In this document: piece after piece, positions 34,125-44,050 of the stretch
Layout of the letters: each line of letters begins with the position of its first letter
Numbering within the stretch: position 1 is the first letter of the stretch
Assembly: GCA_018242585.1 (NCBI GenBank)
Contig: JAFEBQ010000012.1
Span: forward strand, 274,563-338,562
Length of the DNA: 64,000 nt
DNA from: Planctomycetota bacterium
GTDB taxonomy: Bacteria; Planctomycetota; Planctomycetia; Pirellulales; PNKZ01
Reading direction: 5' to 3'
Notes under the pieces: model-generated
The model's database searches: none
What the model saw: the letters and a program-made list of their open reading frames with translations, nothing else
Told to the model about the DNA's origin: nothing
Program-made: the position numbers and the translations under genes

Positions 34125-36353
34125 CTACGGCAACGTCATTCCGCCCGCGGCGCCGGTGGCATAACTGCCGATGCTGGCGTTTCCGTTGCTGCCGTTGCCG
34201 TTGTGAGTCGATGCCAACTCGCCATTGGCGGGCGTGGCTTCGGCCGTCGCCGTGGCGGTGACCGGCCGCAGGGCCAGCAATTCTTCCTGGCAACGATGGC
34301 GCACACCGTCCGGACCAATCTGGGCCCGCACGTCGGTCCCGTCGGCCTGCAGAATGCGGGCCTTGACGTTGTCTTCCAGGTAACGCGGAATGACCTCACG
34401 CAGAATCCGCCGCCGCAGGTCCGGCGCTTCGACCGGGAACATCACCTCGACACGGCGATAGAAGTTGCGTGGCATCCAGTCGGCGCTGGCCAAGTAGATT
34501 TCCGCCTCTTCGTCGGGGCTGAAGACATAAATGCGCGAGTGCTCCAAGAACCGGTCGACAATGCTGCGGACGCGGATGTTTTCCGAGATGCCCGGCAGCC
34601 CGGGGCGCAGGCAGCAAATACCACGGATGATCAGATCGATCGGCACGCCGGCCTGGCTGGCGCGGTACAGAGCCTCGATCACCCGGTAGTCAACCAATGC
34701 GTTCAGCTTGGCGAAGATGCGCGCGGGACGTCCCTGGCGGGCACGCTCGGCCTGGGCGTCGATCATCTCGACGACGCGGCGATGCATGTCGGCCGGCGCC
34801 ACGATCAGCTTCCGCCACAGGTGCCCTTGCGAGTAACCGGTCAACAGATTGAACAACGCCGAGGCGTCGGCCACGACGTCCTCGTTGGCCGTGAACAACC
34901 CCATGTCAGTGTAGATCAGCGCCGTGTTCGGGTTGTAGTTGCCCGTCCCCAAGTGAACATAGCGGCGGACGACCCCCTGCTCTTGTCGCATCACCAGCGA
35001 CACCTTGCAGTGAGTCTTCAGGTCCAAAAAGCCGAACACCACGTGAACGCCGGCCCTTTCCAGTTGCCGCGCCCAACTGACGTTGTTCTCTTCATCGAAG
35101 CGAGCCTTCAACTCGACCAGCGCCGTGACGTGCTTGCCGTTTTCGGCGGCTTGAATCAGCGCGCGGGTGATCGGCGAGTCGAGGCTGGTGCGATACAGCG
35201 TCTGCTTGATGGCCAACACGTGCGGGTCTTTGGCCGCCCGGCTGATGAACTCGACCACCGGGTCGAACGAATCGTACGGGTGGTGCAGCAGCAAGTCCTG
35301 ACGCCGGATGGCGGCGAACAAGTCCTCGGTGCCGCGCTGGCCGCGGCCACGCAACGGCTGGGGAATGAACGGCGCGTCGCGGAGCATTTCGCGCCCCGGA
35401 ATCTTCAACAGCTCCATCATCGACGTCAGGTCGACCGGCCCGTTGACCCGGTAGATTTCACTGTACGAATCCGCCGAATCGTCGCCGACGTGCAACCCTT
35501 CGGTCTCGATGATTTCCTCGACCAGGCTGTCATCGCCATAGGCCGCAATCTCCAGTCGGACGGCCTGGCCGCGCTGGCGGGCCTTGAGCCGGTCTTCAAT
35601 GACCTGGAGCATGTCGTCCGATTCTTGTTCCAACAGCTCGATGTCGCTGTCGCGCGTAATACGAAAGCAGGTCCGGCCGATCACCTCGAAGCCGCCAAAC
35701 AAGTCTGGCAGGCGATCCGCGACGACGTCCTCGAGCAGGACAAAGTTCTGTTCATCGGCCGGCCCCACCGGTACCAATCGCGGCAACACCGGCGGCAACT
35801 GCACCACGGCGAACATCGTCTTGGGCCCCAGGCCGTGCTGCCGACGCAAGGTCGTGGCCAGGTATAGCGCGCGATTGTGATAACGCGGGCTCGGGTGGGC
35901 CGGGTCGATGGCCATCGGCGTCAGAATCGGGAACGCCCGCTGCATGAAGAACTTGTCGAGCACTTCACGCTGCTCGGGCGAGAGTTGTTCCGGCGCGAGG
36001 ATGCGAATCTTCTGCTCGGCAAGCTGCGGAACGACGTGCTCGTTCCAGCAGCGGTACTGGGCCGCGACCAGTTCCTTGGTGCGGGCGGCCACGCGTTGCA
36101 ACTGGGTGAGCGGACGCATGCCGTCGGGCGAATAATCCTGGGGCGCGCCGTCCTCGAAGGCCTGCTCGCGCAAGCCCGAGACGCGAACCATGAAGAACTC
36201 GTCCAGGTTCGAACTGAAGATCGCCAGGAACTTCACGCGGTCGAGCAACGGGGTGGTCGGATCAACGGCTTCTTCCAACACCCGATTGTTGAACTGCAAC
36301 CAGCTCAACTCGCGATTGAAAAAATGTTCGGCTTGGAAAAATTGCTCCGTCAC
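34125..36353 (-). CDS. ppk: Polyphosphate kinase 1
   Basis: A 742-residue enzyme that makes polyphosphate from ATP. FFNRELSWLQFNNRVLEEAVDPTTPLLDRVKFLAIFSSNLDEFFMVRVSGLREQ is the N domain. YVHLGTGNYNPNTALIYTDMGLFTAN contains the autophosphorylated His and the ATP site. HHPYDSF and KQTLYRTS are further conserved blocks. The GTG at 36353 is chosen because the family N-terminus begins there (TEQFFQAEHFFNRELSW); the frame stays open to an ATG at 36467 over a non-family, Gly/Arg-rich stretch. The last 35 residues are low-complexity (TATATAEATPANGELASTHN) and not part of the enzyme. Confidence 0.94.
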   Translation of the reverse strand: MTEQFFQAEHFFNRELSWLQFNNRVLEEAVDPTTPLLDRVKFLAIFSSNLDEFFMVRVSGLREQAFEDGAPQDYSPDGMRPLTQLQRVAARTKELVAAQYRCWNEHVVPQLAEQKIRILAPEQLSPEQREVLDKFFMQRAFPILTPMAIDPAHPSPRYHNRALYLATTLRRQHGLGPKTMFAVVQLPPVLPRLVPVGPADEQNFVLLEDVVADRLPDLFGGFEVIGRTCFRITRDSDIELLEQESDDMLQVIEDRLKARQRGQAVRLEIAAYGDDSLVEEIIETEGLHVGDDSADSYSEIYRVNGPVDLTSMMELLKIPGREMLRDAPFIPQPLRGRGQRGTEDLFAAIRRQDLLLHHPYDSFDPVVEFISRAAKDPHVLAIKQTLYRTSLDSPITRALIQAAENGKHVTALVELKARFDEENNVSWARQLERAGVHVVFGFLDLKTHCKVSLVMRQEQGVVRRYVHLGTGNYNPNTALIYTDMGLFTANEDVVADASALFNLLTGYSQGHLWRKLIVAPADMHRRVVEMIDAQAERARQGRPARIFAKLNALVDYRVIEALYRASQAGVPIDLIIRGICCLRPGLPGISENIRVRSIVDRFLEHSRIYVFSPDEEAEIYLASADWMPRNFYRRVEVMFPVEAPDLRRRILREVIPRYLEDNVKARILQADGTDVRAQIGPDGVRHRCQEELLALRPVTATATAEATPANGELASTHNGNGSNGNASIGSYATGAAGGMTLP

Positions 36354-36651
36354 CGGTGCGCCTTTCGCTTCGAAGAGTCCGCCGCGTTCGTGCCTGGCCT
36401 GTTTGCCTGAAATGGCTGAGCGCCGTCTGGGCAGACGGATACCGCCCCCGCCGCGCTGGCCATCCATCTACTATTCTGCCCCCTAACTAGGCCAAGGGAA
36501 AGTCAGGATTCAATTAGACTTAACGCAACCATTGATGGGCGGCCAGCTTATCGGCGACAAAGCCGGTACGACTTGCGCGACCGCCCGGGGACCGGTACAC
36601 TGCGACAAGTTCCACCAATCACGTGAAAAAAGTCGACCGCTCAACACGCTT

Positions 36652-37560
36652 GTGACCCAGCCCCCTGATTCCACCGACTGGCGAGCCCTTTATCCGTTCG
36701 AGTCCCATTGGCTCGACCTGGGGGGCGTGCGCTACCATTACCTGGACGAAGGCTCGGGGCCGCCGCTGCTGCTGGTCCACGGCAACCCGACCTGGTCGTT
36801 CTACTGGCGCGAGTTGGTGACCGCGCTGCGCGGGCAGTACCGGCTGATTGTGCCGGACCATGTGGGCTGCGGCCTTTCGGACAAGCCGGCTGATTACCGA
36901 TACCAACTCGCGCAACATGTTCAAAACTTGCGTCAGTTGATCGGCGCGCTCGATCTGCGTGACGTGACACTATTGGCGCACGATTGGGGCGGAGCGATCG
37001 GACTGGGGGCGGCCGTGGCCGAGCCCGAGCGCTTTGCCCGGCTGGTGTTGTTCAACACCGGGGCGTTCCGCGCGCCGACGATACCGCTGAGGATTCGTGT
37101 CTGTCGCACGCCCGTGTTGGGTCCGTTGGCGGTGCGTGGAGCGAATGCTTTTGCCAGGGCGGCGCTGTTCATGGCCTCAGAACATCGCGAGCGGCTGACG
37201 CCGGCTGTCCAGGCCGGTTTGCTCGCACCCTATGACAATTGGGAGCATCGGGTTGCGATCCAGCGCTTTGTCGAAGACATCCCGATGACGCCGGCTCATC
37301 CCAGCTACGCGACGCTGGCCGAAATCGAGCAAGGGCTGTCGCGGCTGCGGGACCGGCCGACGATGTTCTGTTGGGGAATGCGCGACTGGTGTTTTACCCC
37401 CTGGTTCCTGGAACGATTCTTGGAGTTCTTTCCAGGGGCCGAAGTCCACCGCTACGACGACGCGGGACACTACGTCGTCATTGACGCGATCGAACGCATC
37501 GTCCCGGCGGTCGAACAGTTTCTCAGCCGGCATCCGCTGCCGGCTCACGCCGGCGCTTAA
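36652..37560 (+). CDS. Alpha/beta hydrolase, haloalkane dehalogenase/OleB-like
   Basis: A 302-residue alpha/beta hydrolase if started at the GTG at 36652 (an ATG at 36532 gives 342). HGNPTWSFYWR is the oxyanion region of haloalkane dehalogenases. AHDWGGAIG holds an Asp nucleophile followed by the halide-contacting Trp. The acid is Asp in MRDWCFTPWF and the base His in DDAGHYVVID. The set HDW, RDWCFTP and GHYV also fits OleB, the beta-lactone decarboxylase of long-chain olefin synthesis; oleA, oleC and oleD are not in the window. The next gene begins 19 nt downstream. Confidence 0.82.
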   Translation: MTQPPDSTDWRALYPFESHWLDLGGVRYHYLDEGSGPPLLLVHGNPTWSFYWRELVTALRGQYRLIVPDHVGCGLSDKPADYRYQLAQHVQNLRQLIGALDLRDVTLLAHDWGGAIGLGAAVAEPERFARLVLFNTGAFRAPTIPLRIRVCRTPVLGPLAVRGANAFARAALFMASEHRERLTPAVQAGLLAPYDNWEHRVAIQRFVEDIPMTPAHPSYATLAEIEQGLSRLRDRPTMFCWGMRDWCFTPWFLERFLEFFPGAEVHRYDDAGHYVVIDAIERIVPAVEQFLSRHPLPAHAGA

Positions 37561-37579
37561 CTCACAAGGGCTGCCGCCG

Positions 37580-38440
37580 ATGGCTAACGCTCCGCTTTCG
37601 ATCGGTCAGTGCGCCACGCTGGCTTGCTTGCTCGAAGCCACGGCCGCGAAGCCAGGCAACGTCCATCGCGGCGCCGATTTCGATGACGTGACGTTTGCCG
37701 ATTTCGCACTCAGCGCGGTGGCCATTGGCCCCGTGTTCGATCGGGCGGGCGAGTTGCGACTGGGGCAGCTTGTCTTGTCGGCCGTGCAGGCAACCCGGCA
37801 GTTTGTATCGACCAATACAAACCTGGGGATGCTGCTACTGCTGGGCCCGCTGGCCTTGGCGCCGCGCGATTTGCCATGGCCCGACGGAGTTGGCGCGGTG
37901 CTCGACGGCCTGACCACTAACGATGCGCGCGACGTGTACGAGGCGATTCGGCTGGTCCAGCCCGGCGGCATGGGACACGTCAACGAAGCCGACGTTGCCG
38001 GCCCGGCCCCAGAGAGCCTAATGGCGGCCATGCAACTGGCTGCTGATCGCGACCTGGTGGCGCGGCAATACACCAATCGATTTAAGCAAGTCCTCGATCA
38101 AGTCGTGCCGGCGCTGATGATCGGCGTGAATCAAGATTGGCCGCTGCAACGGACGATCGTTTACGCCTTCTTGAAGACACTGGCCGCTCATCCCGATAGT
38201 TTGATCGTCCGCAAATGTGGCACCGCGCTGGCGGATCGGGCCTCGGATATGGCGGGGCAAATCCTGGCCGAGTTCGACCCGGCCGAGGAGGCCTACGCCG
38301 ACGCGCTGGCCGAGTTCGACTTTTGGCTCCGCAGCGACGGCCACCGGCGCAACCCGGGCACGACGGCCGATCTGGTGACCGCCGGTTTGTTTGTGTTGCT
38401 CCGCGACGGCATAATCAAGGGACCATTCAAGTTTTATTAA
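37580..38440 (+). CDS. Triphosphoribosyl-dephospho-CoA synthase-like (CitG family) protein
   Basis: A 286-residue protein. LACLLEATAAKPGNVHRGADFDDVTFADFALSAVAIGPVFD and TNTNLGMLLLLGPLAL are CitG/MdcB-family blocks; HRRNPGTTADLVTAGLFVLLRDG is the conserved C-terminus. The ATG at 37580 is preferred, since the longer frame runs back into the upstream hydrolase gene. No citrate lyase or malonate decarboxylase genes are near. CitG-like proteins next to PTPS-like ones occur in tetrahydromethanopterin-linked C1 gene sets of planctomycetes and methylotrophs, so a cofactor-synthesis role is more likely. This is an inference from context. Confidence 0.85.
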   Translation: MANAPLSIGQCATLACLLEATAAKPGNVHRGADFDDVTFADFALSAVAIGPVFDRAGELRLGQLVLSAVQATRQFVSTNTNLGMLLLLGPLALAPRDLPWPDGVGAVLDGLTTNDARDVYEAIRLVQPGGMGHVNEADVAGPAPESLMAAMQLAADRDLVARQYTNRFKQVLDQVVPALMIGVNQDWPLQRTIVYAFLKTLAAHPDSLIVRKCGTALADRASDMAGQILAEFDPAEEAYADALAEFDFWLRSDGHRRNPGTTADLVTAGLFVLLRDGIIKGPFKFY

Positions 38441-38486
38441 TTCTGACGCCCCCACTCCCCCACCCCGCAACTCCCCCACCTCTGCT

Positions 38487-38981
38487 ATGTCCGAGTCATA
38501 CAGCGTCCGCGTCACGAAAGATTACCTGGTCTTCAGCGCGGCCCACTTCATCACGTTTGGCGACGACATTTGCGAACGGCTGCACGGGCACAACTACCGT
38601 GTCACGGCCGAGGTCGTGGGGCCGCTGAACCATCAGCACTACGTCGTCGATTTCATCCTGCTGCGCGATACGCTGCAGAAGCTCTGCCTGGAACTCGACC
38701 ACTATGTGCTGTTGCCGACCCAGCATCCCAGGATTCGCGTCGCGCCCAACGACCAGGAAGTGGTCGCCACGTTCGACGAGCGTCGCTGGGTATTTCCGCG
38801 GGGCGATTGCGTGTTGCTGCCGGTGCCGAATACCACGGCCGAGTTGCTAGCCCGGCATCTCGCCGGCCGGCTGGTGGCCGAGTTACAACGGGCCAAGGAC
38901 GTCCGCCTTACTTCGGTGTCGGTCGAAGTCGACGAGTGCAACGGCCAGGCCGGCCGCTTTGTGCAGACCTTCCCGGCCTGA
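38487..38981 (+). CDS. 6-pyruvoyl-tetrahydropterin synthase (PTPS/QueD) family protein
   Basis: A 164-residue protein. FSAAHFITFGDDICERLHGHNYRVTAEVVGP has the zinc-ligand histidines (AHF, HGH); VVDFILLRDTLQKLCLELDHYVLLP is the second conserved block; TSVSVEVDECNGQAGRF holds the C-terminal Glu. The catalytic Cys of classical PTPS is not at its usual place (ICERLHGH has Cys three residues before the HGH), so a variant reaction such as in pterin-cofactor routes is possible. It follows the CitG-like gene by 46 nt and is probably in the same transcript. Confidence 0.87.
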   Translation: MSESYSVRVTKDYLVFSAAHFITFGDDICERLHGHNYRVTAEVVGPLNHQHYVVDFILLRDTLQKLCLELDHYVLLPTQHPRIRVAPNDQEVVATFDERRWVFPRGDCVLLPVPNTTAELLARHLAGRLVAELQRAKDVRLTSVSVEVDECNGQAGRFVQTFPA

Positions 38982-39200
38982 CCCCGCCACCCCGCCGTGC
39001 ATATCAGAACGGCAAAGAAACAATGCTAGTTGGAAACAGCGGGCTTACTGGACGCATGATTACTTGGCCGGGAACGACGGGAAGACAGGTAAAGGTAGAA
39101 GCGGATTCCACGCTTTGGAATCCATCGCTGTACACGGAACGGACGTGGGGATCGAAGAAGTGAACCTTTTAATAGAGTTTTTCAACGAAAGCTGAGTGTC

Positions 39201-39878
39201 GTGAAGAGAGGCACAAACAAGAATTGTCGTCGGGGTTCTCAAGCAAAGGGACGCGTTCCAGTTCTAGCTATTTTTTTCACATTTCTTCCGGTTCTACATG
39301 GGAGTATTGGGTGCCAACAGTCGACTGCAACCCAGGCTTCTGTTGATAAGAACGACCGCGCTCAGAAGCTTCTGGTCCACCTCGCGAAAGCGCACTGCGG
39401 TATTGATTTCGACGAAACCATTCCTTCGCGAGCGAACTCGACTGAGACTGTTCATTTGCCTGATGACTGGCCACTCCATGTGGTAGGCATTCAGTTCTCG
39501 GGCATAGGCTTGACGCCCTTGACCGACGATGACCTTGATGGCATTGAAGAGTTCAAAAACTTGAAGATGCTCCGGCTACGTCATTCAGCGATTACCGATA
39601 AGACGCTCGCATCTCTTTCCAGATTAAAACATCTTGAAAACATAAGTCTCTTTAATTCACGCGTTTCAAATCGGGGTATGCAGTATTTGGCACAATGCCA
39701 CTCTTTGGAGTCGATAAACCTTCAAAAAACATCCGTAACCGACGAAGGACTCCTGCAATTGATCGAATTACCGCAACTCAAATATGTTGCTGTCGATCAA
39801 GGGCAGGTGTCAGATACAGCACGTGACAGCATTCTTGAAAAACTGGGAAAAGGAGCTCTGAAGGAAATGGCGAGGTAA
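39201..39878 (+). CDS. Leucine-rich repeat lipoprotein (hypothetical)
   Basis: A 225-residue protein with an N-terminal hydrophobic segment (VPVLAIFFTFLPVLHGSIGC) that ends in a possible lipobox (SIGC). About residues 100-205 hold four or five LRRs of the ribonuclease-inhibitor-like, cysteine-poor type: LTPLTDDDLDGIEEFKNLKMLRLRHSAITDKTLASLSRLKHLENISLFNSRVSNRGMQYLAQ. Such LRR proteins are common in planctomycetes; their partners are unknown. The gene is clearly AT-richer than its neighbours, which may mean recent acquisition or low expression. The start is taken at the first in-frame start codon of the frame; one or two codons later is possible. Confidence 0.7.
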   Translation: MKRGTNKNCRRGSQAKGRVPVLAIFFTFLPVLHGSIGCQQSTATQASVDKNDRAQKLLVHLAKAHCGIDFDETIPSRANSTETVHLPDDWPLHVVGIQFSGIGLTPLTDDDLDGIEEFKNLKMLRLRHSAITDKTLASLSRLKHLENISLFNSRVSNRGMQYLAQCHSLESINLQKTSVTDEGLLQLIELPQLKYVAVDQGQVSDTARDSILEKLGKGALKEMAR

Positions 39879-40044
39879 ATGCGGCGTGCGATAGACCAAC
39901 ACTTTCGGATAGTGGCGAGGACCGGATGGTGGTTCTCCACGATGTTTGAACGATGAGCGATCCGAAGCCCGAGGCGCCTGGCGATATGAGGTACCAGCAG
40001 ACACCTCGTTTTTCGACGACTGAACCGGTGCTAGCGCAAGCGAT

Positions 40045-40073
40045 TCAAGTTCCCTAACCGTCACGGCCGATGA
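40045..40073 (+). promoter_or_regulatory. Possible sigma-28-like promoter of fliG
   Basis: TCAAG (40045-40049), 16 nt, GCCGATGA (40066-40073). The -10-like part matches the FliA box GCCGATAA at 7 of 8 positions. The same TCAAG-N16 spacing occurs before fliC. The spacer is 2 nt longer than in enterobacteria, so this is tentative. Confidence 0.35.
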
Positions 40074-40163
40074 CGATCGATACAGGGGAACATTCTTGCC
40101 CGGCCCGGACGGCCTGCGCAGCGGCGCGGAGCGTGGGGTCGACCTTGCCACGCTGGTTGCACC

Positions 40164-41159
40164 ATGGCCGGAAACGACATTCGCAAAGCGGCGCTGCTGC
40201 TGCTGAGTCTGCCCGAGGAGGAAGCGGCTAAGCTGCTCTCCAAGTTGGGGCCCAAGCAGGTCGAATCGGTCAGCGTCGAGATCGCCAAGATCGGCAACGT
40301 GGCGGCCGACGAGCAAGAACAGGCCATCAAGGAATTCGCCGACGTCAATCCAACGTCGCTGTCGGTGGGCGCCGGCGGGTTGGACCTGGCCAAGAATCTG
40401 GTCGAAAAGGCCTTCGGCAAAGGGGGCGCGAGCACCCTCGAAGTCGTCCGCCAGCAGATCGAAGCCCTGCCGTTCGGCTTCCTGCAGCGCATCGACAGCC
40501 AGCACCTGCTGACATTCATCATCGACGAACATCCCCAGACCATCGCGCTGATCCTGTCGCATCTGCCTTCGCAAAAGGCGGCTGAAGTGATCGGCGGCTT
40601 GCCCAGCGAGCGGCAGTTGGCCGTGATCCGTCGCGTGGCCCACATGGGTCAAACCAATCCTGAGATCATTCAGGAAGTCGAGCGCGGGCTCAGCCACCGC
40701 ATGTCGAGCGTGATGAGCCAGCAGTTCGAAACCGCCGGCGGCGTCGAAACCGTGGCCGAAATCCTGAACGTGACCGATCGGGCGACCGAGCGCTCGCTGC
40801 TCGAGAACCTGGCCCAGGAAGATCCGGACCTGGTCGAGGACATTCGCCGCCTGATGTTCGTCTTTGAAGACATCTCGAAGTTCTCGAACAAGGACATCCA
40901 GATGGTCCTCAAGAACGTGGAAAGCTCGCAATGGGCGATGGCCTTGAAGACGGCCAGCGAAGACTTGAAGCAGAAGGTCATGAGCAACATGTCGACGCGC
41001 GCCGCCGAATTGTTGCGCGAGGAGATGGAATACCTGGGCCCCGTTCGCCGCAGCGCCGTCGAGCAGACGCAACAGCAAATCGTCGACGTGGTCCGCCGTC
41101 TGGAGGACAGCGGCGAAATCACCATCTCGAACAACGACGAAGCGGAAGAGCTGGTCTAA
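40164..41159 (+). CDS. fliG: Flagellar motor switch protein FliG
   Basis: A 331-residue switch protein of the C ring. The N domain is DIRKAALLLLSLPEEEAAKLLSKLGPKQVESVSVEIAKI; the EHPQTIALILSHLPSQKAAEVIGGLP block is the conserved middle domain; the C domain holds DIRRLMFVFEDISKFSNKDIQMVLKNVESSQWAMALKTASEDLKQKVMSNMSTRAAELLREEMEYLGPVRRSAVEQTQQQIV, with the charged residues that contact MotA. The length is normal. It stands apart from other flagellar genes, between an LRR gene and mutS, but may share a sigma-28-like promoter with fliC. Confidence 0.97.
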   Translation: MAGNDIRKAALLLLSLPEEEAAKLLSKLGPKQVESVSVEIAKIGNVAADEQEQAIKEFADVNPTSLSVGAGGLDLAKNLVEKAFGKGGASTLEVVRQQIEALPFGFLQRIDSQHLLTFIIDEHPQTIALILSHLPSQKAAEVIGGLPSERQLAVIRRVAHMGQTNPEIIQEVERGLSHRMSSVMSQQFETAGGVETVAEILNVTDRATERSLLENLAQEDPDLVEDIRRLMFVFEDISKFSNKDIQMVLKNVESSQWAMALKTASEDLKQKVMSNMSTRAAELLREEMEYLGPVRRSAVEQTQQQIVDVVRRLEDSGEITISNNDEAEELV

Positions 41160-41161
41160 GG

Positions 41162-41344
41162 ATTTGCCACGGAGGCACGGAGACACGGAGGTTAACACGG
41201 AGGGGAACCAGGAATGACCAAGCGTTACTGACCAATGTCCAATGCTGAACCGCCGCGTATCTCCGTCCCCCCCTGCCCCGTCGTTGCCCCACTTAGTTTT
41301 TTTCTCCGTGCAAATCTCCGCGCCTCCGTGACTCCGTGGCAAAT
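41162..41344. repeat. Inverted repeat with tandem-heptamer arms (CACGGAG word)
   Basis: The left arm (41162-41202) has CACGGAG at offsets 0, 8 and 16, plus a fourth copy after GTTAA. The right arm (41300-41344) is the reverse complement with gaps. It lies between fliG and mutS, and the mutS frame stays open into it, which is why a GTG at 41336 is not a credible start. Confidence 0.8.
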
Positions 41345-41383
41345 CATGCCCGGCACTTGGGAGAGCGCCGCAAAACTGCTAGC

Positions 41384-44020
41384 ATGGGCCGCATGAACGT
41401 CAGCCCCATGATGCAGCAGTATTTCGACGCCAAGGCCGCCTGTCCCGACGCGCTGCTGCTGTTCCGGATGGGGGACTTTTACGAGCTGTTTCACGACGAC
41501 GCGAAAGCGGCGTCGCAGCTCTTGGGCCTTACGCTGACCAGCCGCGACAAAGGGGAAAACCCGGTCCCCATGGCCGGCTTTCCCTATCATCAGCTCGACG
41601 GTTACCTGGCCAAGATTGTGTCGTCGGGCCTGCGTGCCGCCATCTGTGAACAGGTCGAAGACCCGCGCCAGGCCAAAGGAATCGTCAAGCGCGAAGTGAC
41701 TCGAATCGTCACCCCCGGCACGGTCACCGACGACGCGCTGTTGGACCCGTGCCAGAGCAACTACCTGGCCGCCTTGGTGCCGACCGGCCCCAGCGACGGC
41801 GACACGGTCGGACTCGCTTGGGTCGAGCTATCGACCGGCCAGTTTTATGCCGCCCAGTTCGCCGCCGCGCGCTTGCCCGACGAGCTGGCCCGTATTACGC
41901 CGGTCGAGTGCCTCTTGCCCGACGAGGTGACGATGCCGCCGGCGGTGTTCACCTCGATGCTGCATACGCGCCGCCCGGTCTGGGCGTTTGGCGAGCGCTC
42001 GTCCCGCGAACTGCTGGCCAAGCATTTCGGCAGCCACGCGGTCGAAGGGTTTGGCTTCGGCGAGGCCGACGGCCCGAGCTTGCGCGCGGCCGGCGCGCTG
42101 CTCGAATACCTGACCGAGACGCAAAAAAGTTCGCTCGCCCACATCGATCGACTGGTCCCCTACCGCACCGGGGCGACGCTAGAAATCGACGAAGCGACCC
42201 GCCGCAGTTTGGAAGTCAGCCGAACCTTGCGCGACGGGCGGCGCGACGGCTCGGTGCTGGGTGTACTCGACCGAACGGCAACGGCCCTCGGCGCGCGATT
42301 GCTCGCCGAATGGTTGGTGAACCCGCTGACCGATGTAGTGGCGATCGACCAGCGCTTGGACGCCGTCGAAGAGTTCCGTTCTGGCGCAACTTGGTGCGAG
42401 GATGTGCGCGAGCTGTTGCGCGGGGTGCATGACCTGGAACGCTTGCTCGCCCGTGTGACGACCTGCCGGGCGACGCCGCGCGACTTGGGGGGCGTGGTCC
42501 GCACGTTGCGATTGTTGCCCGCCTTGAAGGCCAAGTTGACCGCGCGGCGCAGTGCGCTGTTGAACGGACTCGAAGCGCGGCTTGACCTATGCGAAGATTT
42601 GCGCGCCAAGCTTGACAAGGCCCTGGTCGATGAATGCCCGCTGGTGTCGAACGAAGGGGGAATCATCCAGCCTGGCTATCATACCGAGCTGGACAATCTG
42701 CGCGATCTGGCCAGTGGCGGCAAGCAGTGGATCGCCCAGTATCAGACTGACGAAGCGGCCCGCACCGGTATTCCCAGCCTGAAGGTCGGCTTCAACTCGG
42801 TCTTTGGCTACTTCCTCGAAGTCACGCACACGCATCGGGACAAGGTGCCGGCCCATTATCACCGCAAGCAGACGGTGAAGAACGCCGAGCGGTACATCAC
42901 GCCCGAGTTGAAGGAATACGAAGAGCGGGTGCTGAAAGCCGACGAGCAGGCGCGCGGGCTGGAACAGTCGCTGTTCTTCGAGCTGCGCAACGAGGTGGCG
43001 AGCGCGGCGCGGCGGTTGCGCGCGACGGCCGATGTGTTGGCCCATGTCGACGTGCTGGCTGGCTTGGCGCAATTGGCGCGCGAGCGGAACTATTGCCGGC
43101 CCAAGCTGGTCGAGGAATCGGTGCTCGAACTGGTCGGCAGCCGGCATCCGGTGCTCGACGCGCTGAGGCCCGACGGCACGATCGTTCCCAACGACATTCG
43201 GGCCGACGCTGAACATGGCACGATGCTCCTGATCACCGGCCCGAACATGGCCGGCAAAAGCACCTACATTCGCCAAGCGGCGCTGCTGGTGCTGATGGCC
43301 CAGATCGGCAGCTTTGTTCCGGCCGAGTCGGCCACCGTCGGAATCGCCGACCGGATATTCGCGCGCGTCGGCGCGAGCGACGAACTGGCCCGCGGCCAAA
43401 GCACGTTCATGGTCGAAATGATCGAGACGTCGCGGATCTTGAACACCGCGACGCCGCGCAGCCTGGTGATCCTCGACGAAATCGGGCGCGGCACGAGCAC
43501 CTATGACGGCGTATCGTTGGCCTGGGCGATTGTCGAATACCTGCACGACCAGATCGGCTGCCGGACGCTGTTTGCCACGCACTACCATGAATTGACCGAC
43601 CTGCAGACGACACTCCCCCGATTGCGAAATCTGAACGTGGCGGTTCGCGAATGGAAAGACGAGTTGGTCTTCCTGCACAAGATCGTCGAAGGGGCGGCCG
43701 ACAAAAGCTACGGCATTCACGTGGCGCGCTTGGCCGGGGTGCCGCGCGAAGTATTGACCCGCGCTCGCAAGATTCTCGGTCAACTCGAACAGGACCATCT
43801 CGACGAGCAAGGGCGTCCCAAGTGGACCAAGGCGAAACCGGCGGCCGGTGGGCAAATGCAACTGACGCTATTCGGCCCTCCGGAACACCCCGTGGCCGAT
43901 GAGCTGGCCCAGTTGGATGTCGACCAGTTGACACCGTTGGCGGCATTGACGTTGATGGCCGAGTGGAAGCGTCGCTTCGACCGAACCGGTAACGAGGAAG
44001 CGTCGCCCCATCCCCGCTAA
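41384..44020 (+). CDS. mutS: DNA mismatch repair protein MutS
   Basis: An 878-residue mismatch-recognition ATPase. [35 protein letters not shown] has the Phe-x-Glu (FYE) that stacks on the mismatch. The clamp and lever region includes [59 protein letters not shown] is Walker [27 protein letters not shown] is Walker [11 protein letters not shown] follows. The ATG at 41384 (or 41393) places the family start correctly. No mutL is adjacent. The next gene comF begins 30 nt downstream and is probably co-transcribed. Confidence 0.97.
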   Translation: MGRMNVSPMMQQYFDAKAACPDALLLFRMGDFYELFHDDAKAASQLLGLTLTSRDKGENPVPMAGFPYHQLDGYLAKIVSSGLRAAICEQVEDPRQAKGIVKREVTRIVTPGTVTDDALLDPCQSNYLAALVPTGPSDGDTVGLAWVELSTGQFYAAQFAAARLPDELARITPVECLLPDEVTMPPAVFTSMLHTRRPVWAFGERSSRELLAKHFGSHAVEGFGFGEADGPSLRAAGALLEYLTETQKSSLAHIDRLVPYRTGATLEIDEATRRSLEVSRTLRDGRRDGSVLGVLDRTATALGARLLAEWLVNPLTDVVAIDQRLDAVEEFRSGATWCEDVRELLRGVHDLERLLARVTTCRATPRDLGGVVRTLRLLPALKAKLTARRSALLNGLEARLDLCEDLRAKLDKALVDECPLVSNEGGIIQPGYHTELDNLRDLASGGKQWIAQYQTDEAARTGIPSLKVGFNSVFGYFLEVTHTHRDKVPAHYHRKQTVKNAERYITPELKEYEERVLKADEQARGLEQSLFFELRNEVASAARRLRATADVLAHVDVLAGLAQLARERNYCRPKLVEESVLELVGSRHPVLDALRPDGTIVPNDIRADAEHGTMLLITGPNMAGKSTYIRQAALLVLMAQIGSFVPAESATVGIADRIFARVGASDELARGQSTFMVEMIETSRILNTATPRSLVILDEIGRGTSTYDGVSLAWAIVEYLHDQIGCRTLFATHYHELTDLQTTLPRLRNLNVAVREWKDELVFLHKIVEGAADKSYGIHVARLAGVPREVLTRARKILGQLEQDHLDEQGRPKWTKAKPAAGGQMQLTLFGPPEHPVADELAQLDVDQLTPLAALTLMAEWKRRFDRTGNEEASPHPR

Positions 44021-44050
44021 GGTTTTCCCGCGTCAGTGCGAGAGGCTCGC

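Noticed and set aside
34080-35867. 595-codon plus-strand frame opposite ppk
   Set aside because: Shadow of ppk; Asp/Arg/His-rich and without motifs.
39024-39164. 46-codon frame between the PTPS-like and LRR genes
   Set aside because: No ribosome site, no family resemblance; composition fits chance. Left out of the gene list.
41336-41383. GTG at 41336 as the mutS start
   Set aside because: It lies inside the arm of the CACGGAG inverted repeat and adds residues not found in MutS.
42587-43861. 424-codon minus-strand frame opposite mutS
   Set aside because: Shadow of the conserved MutS ATPase region.
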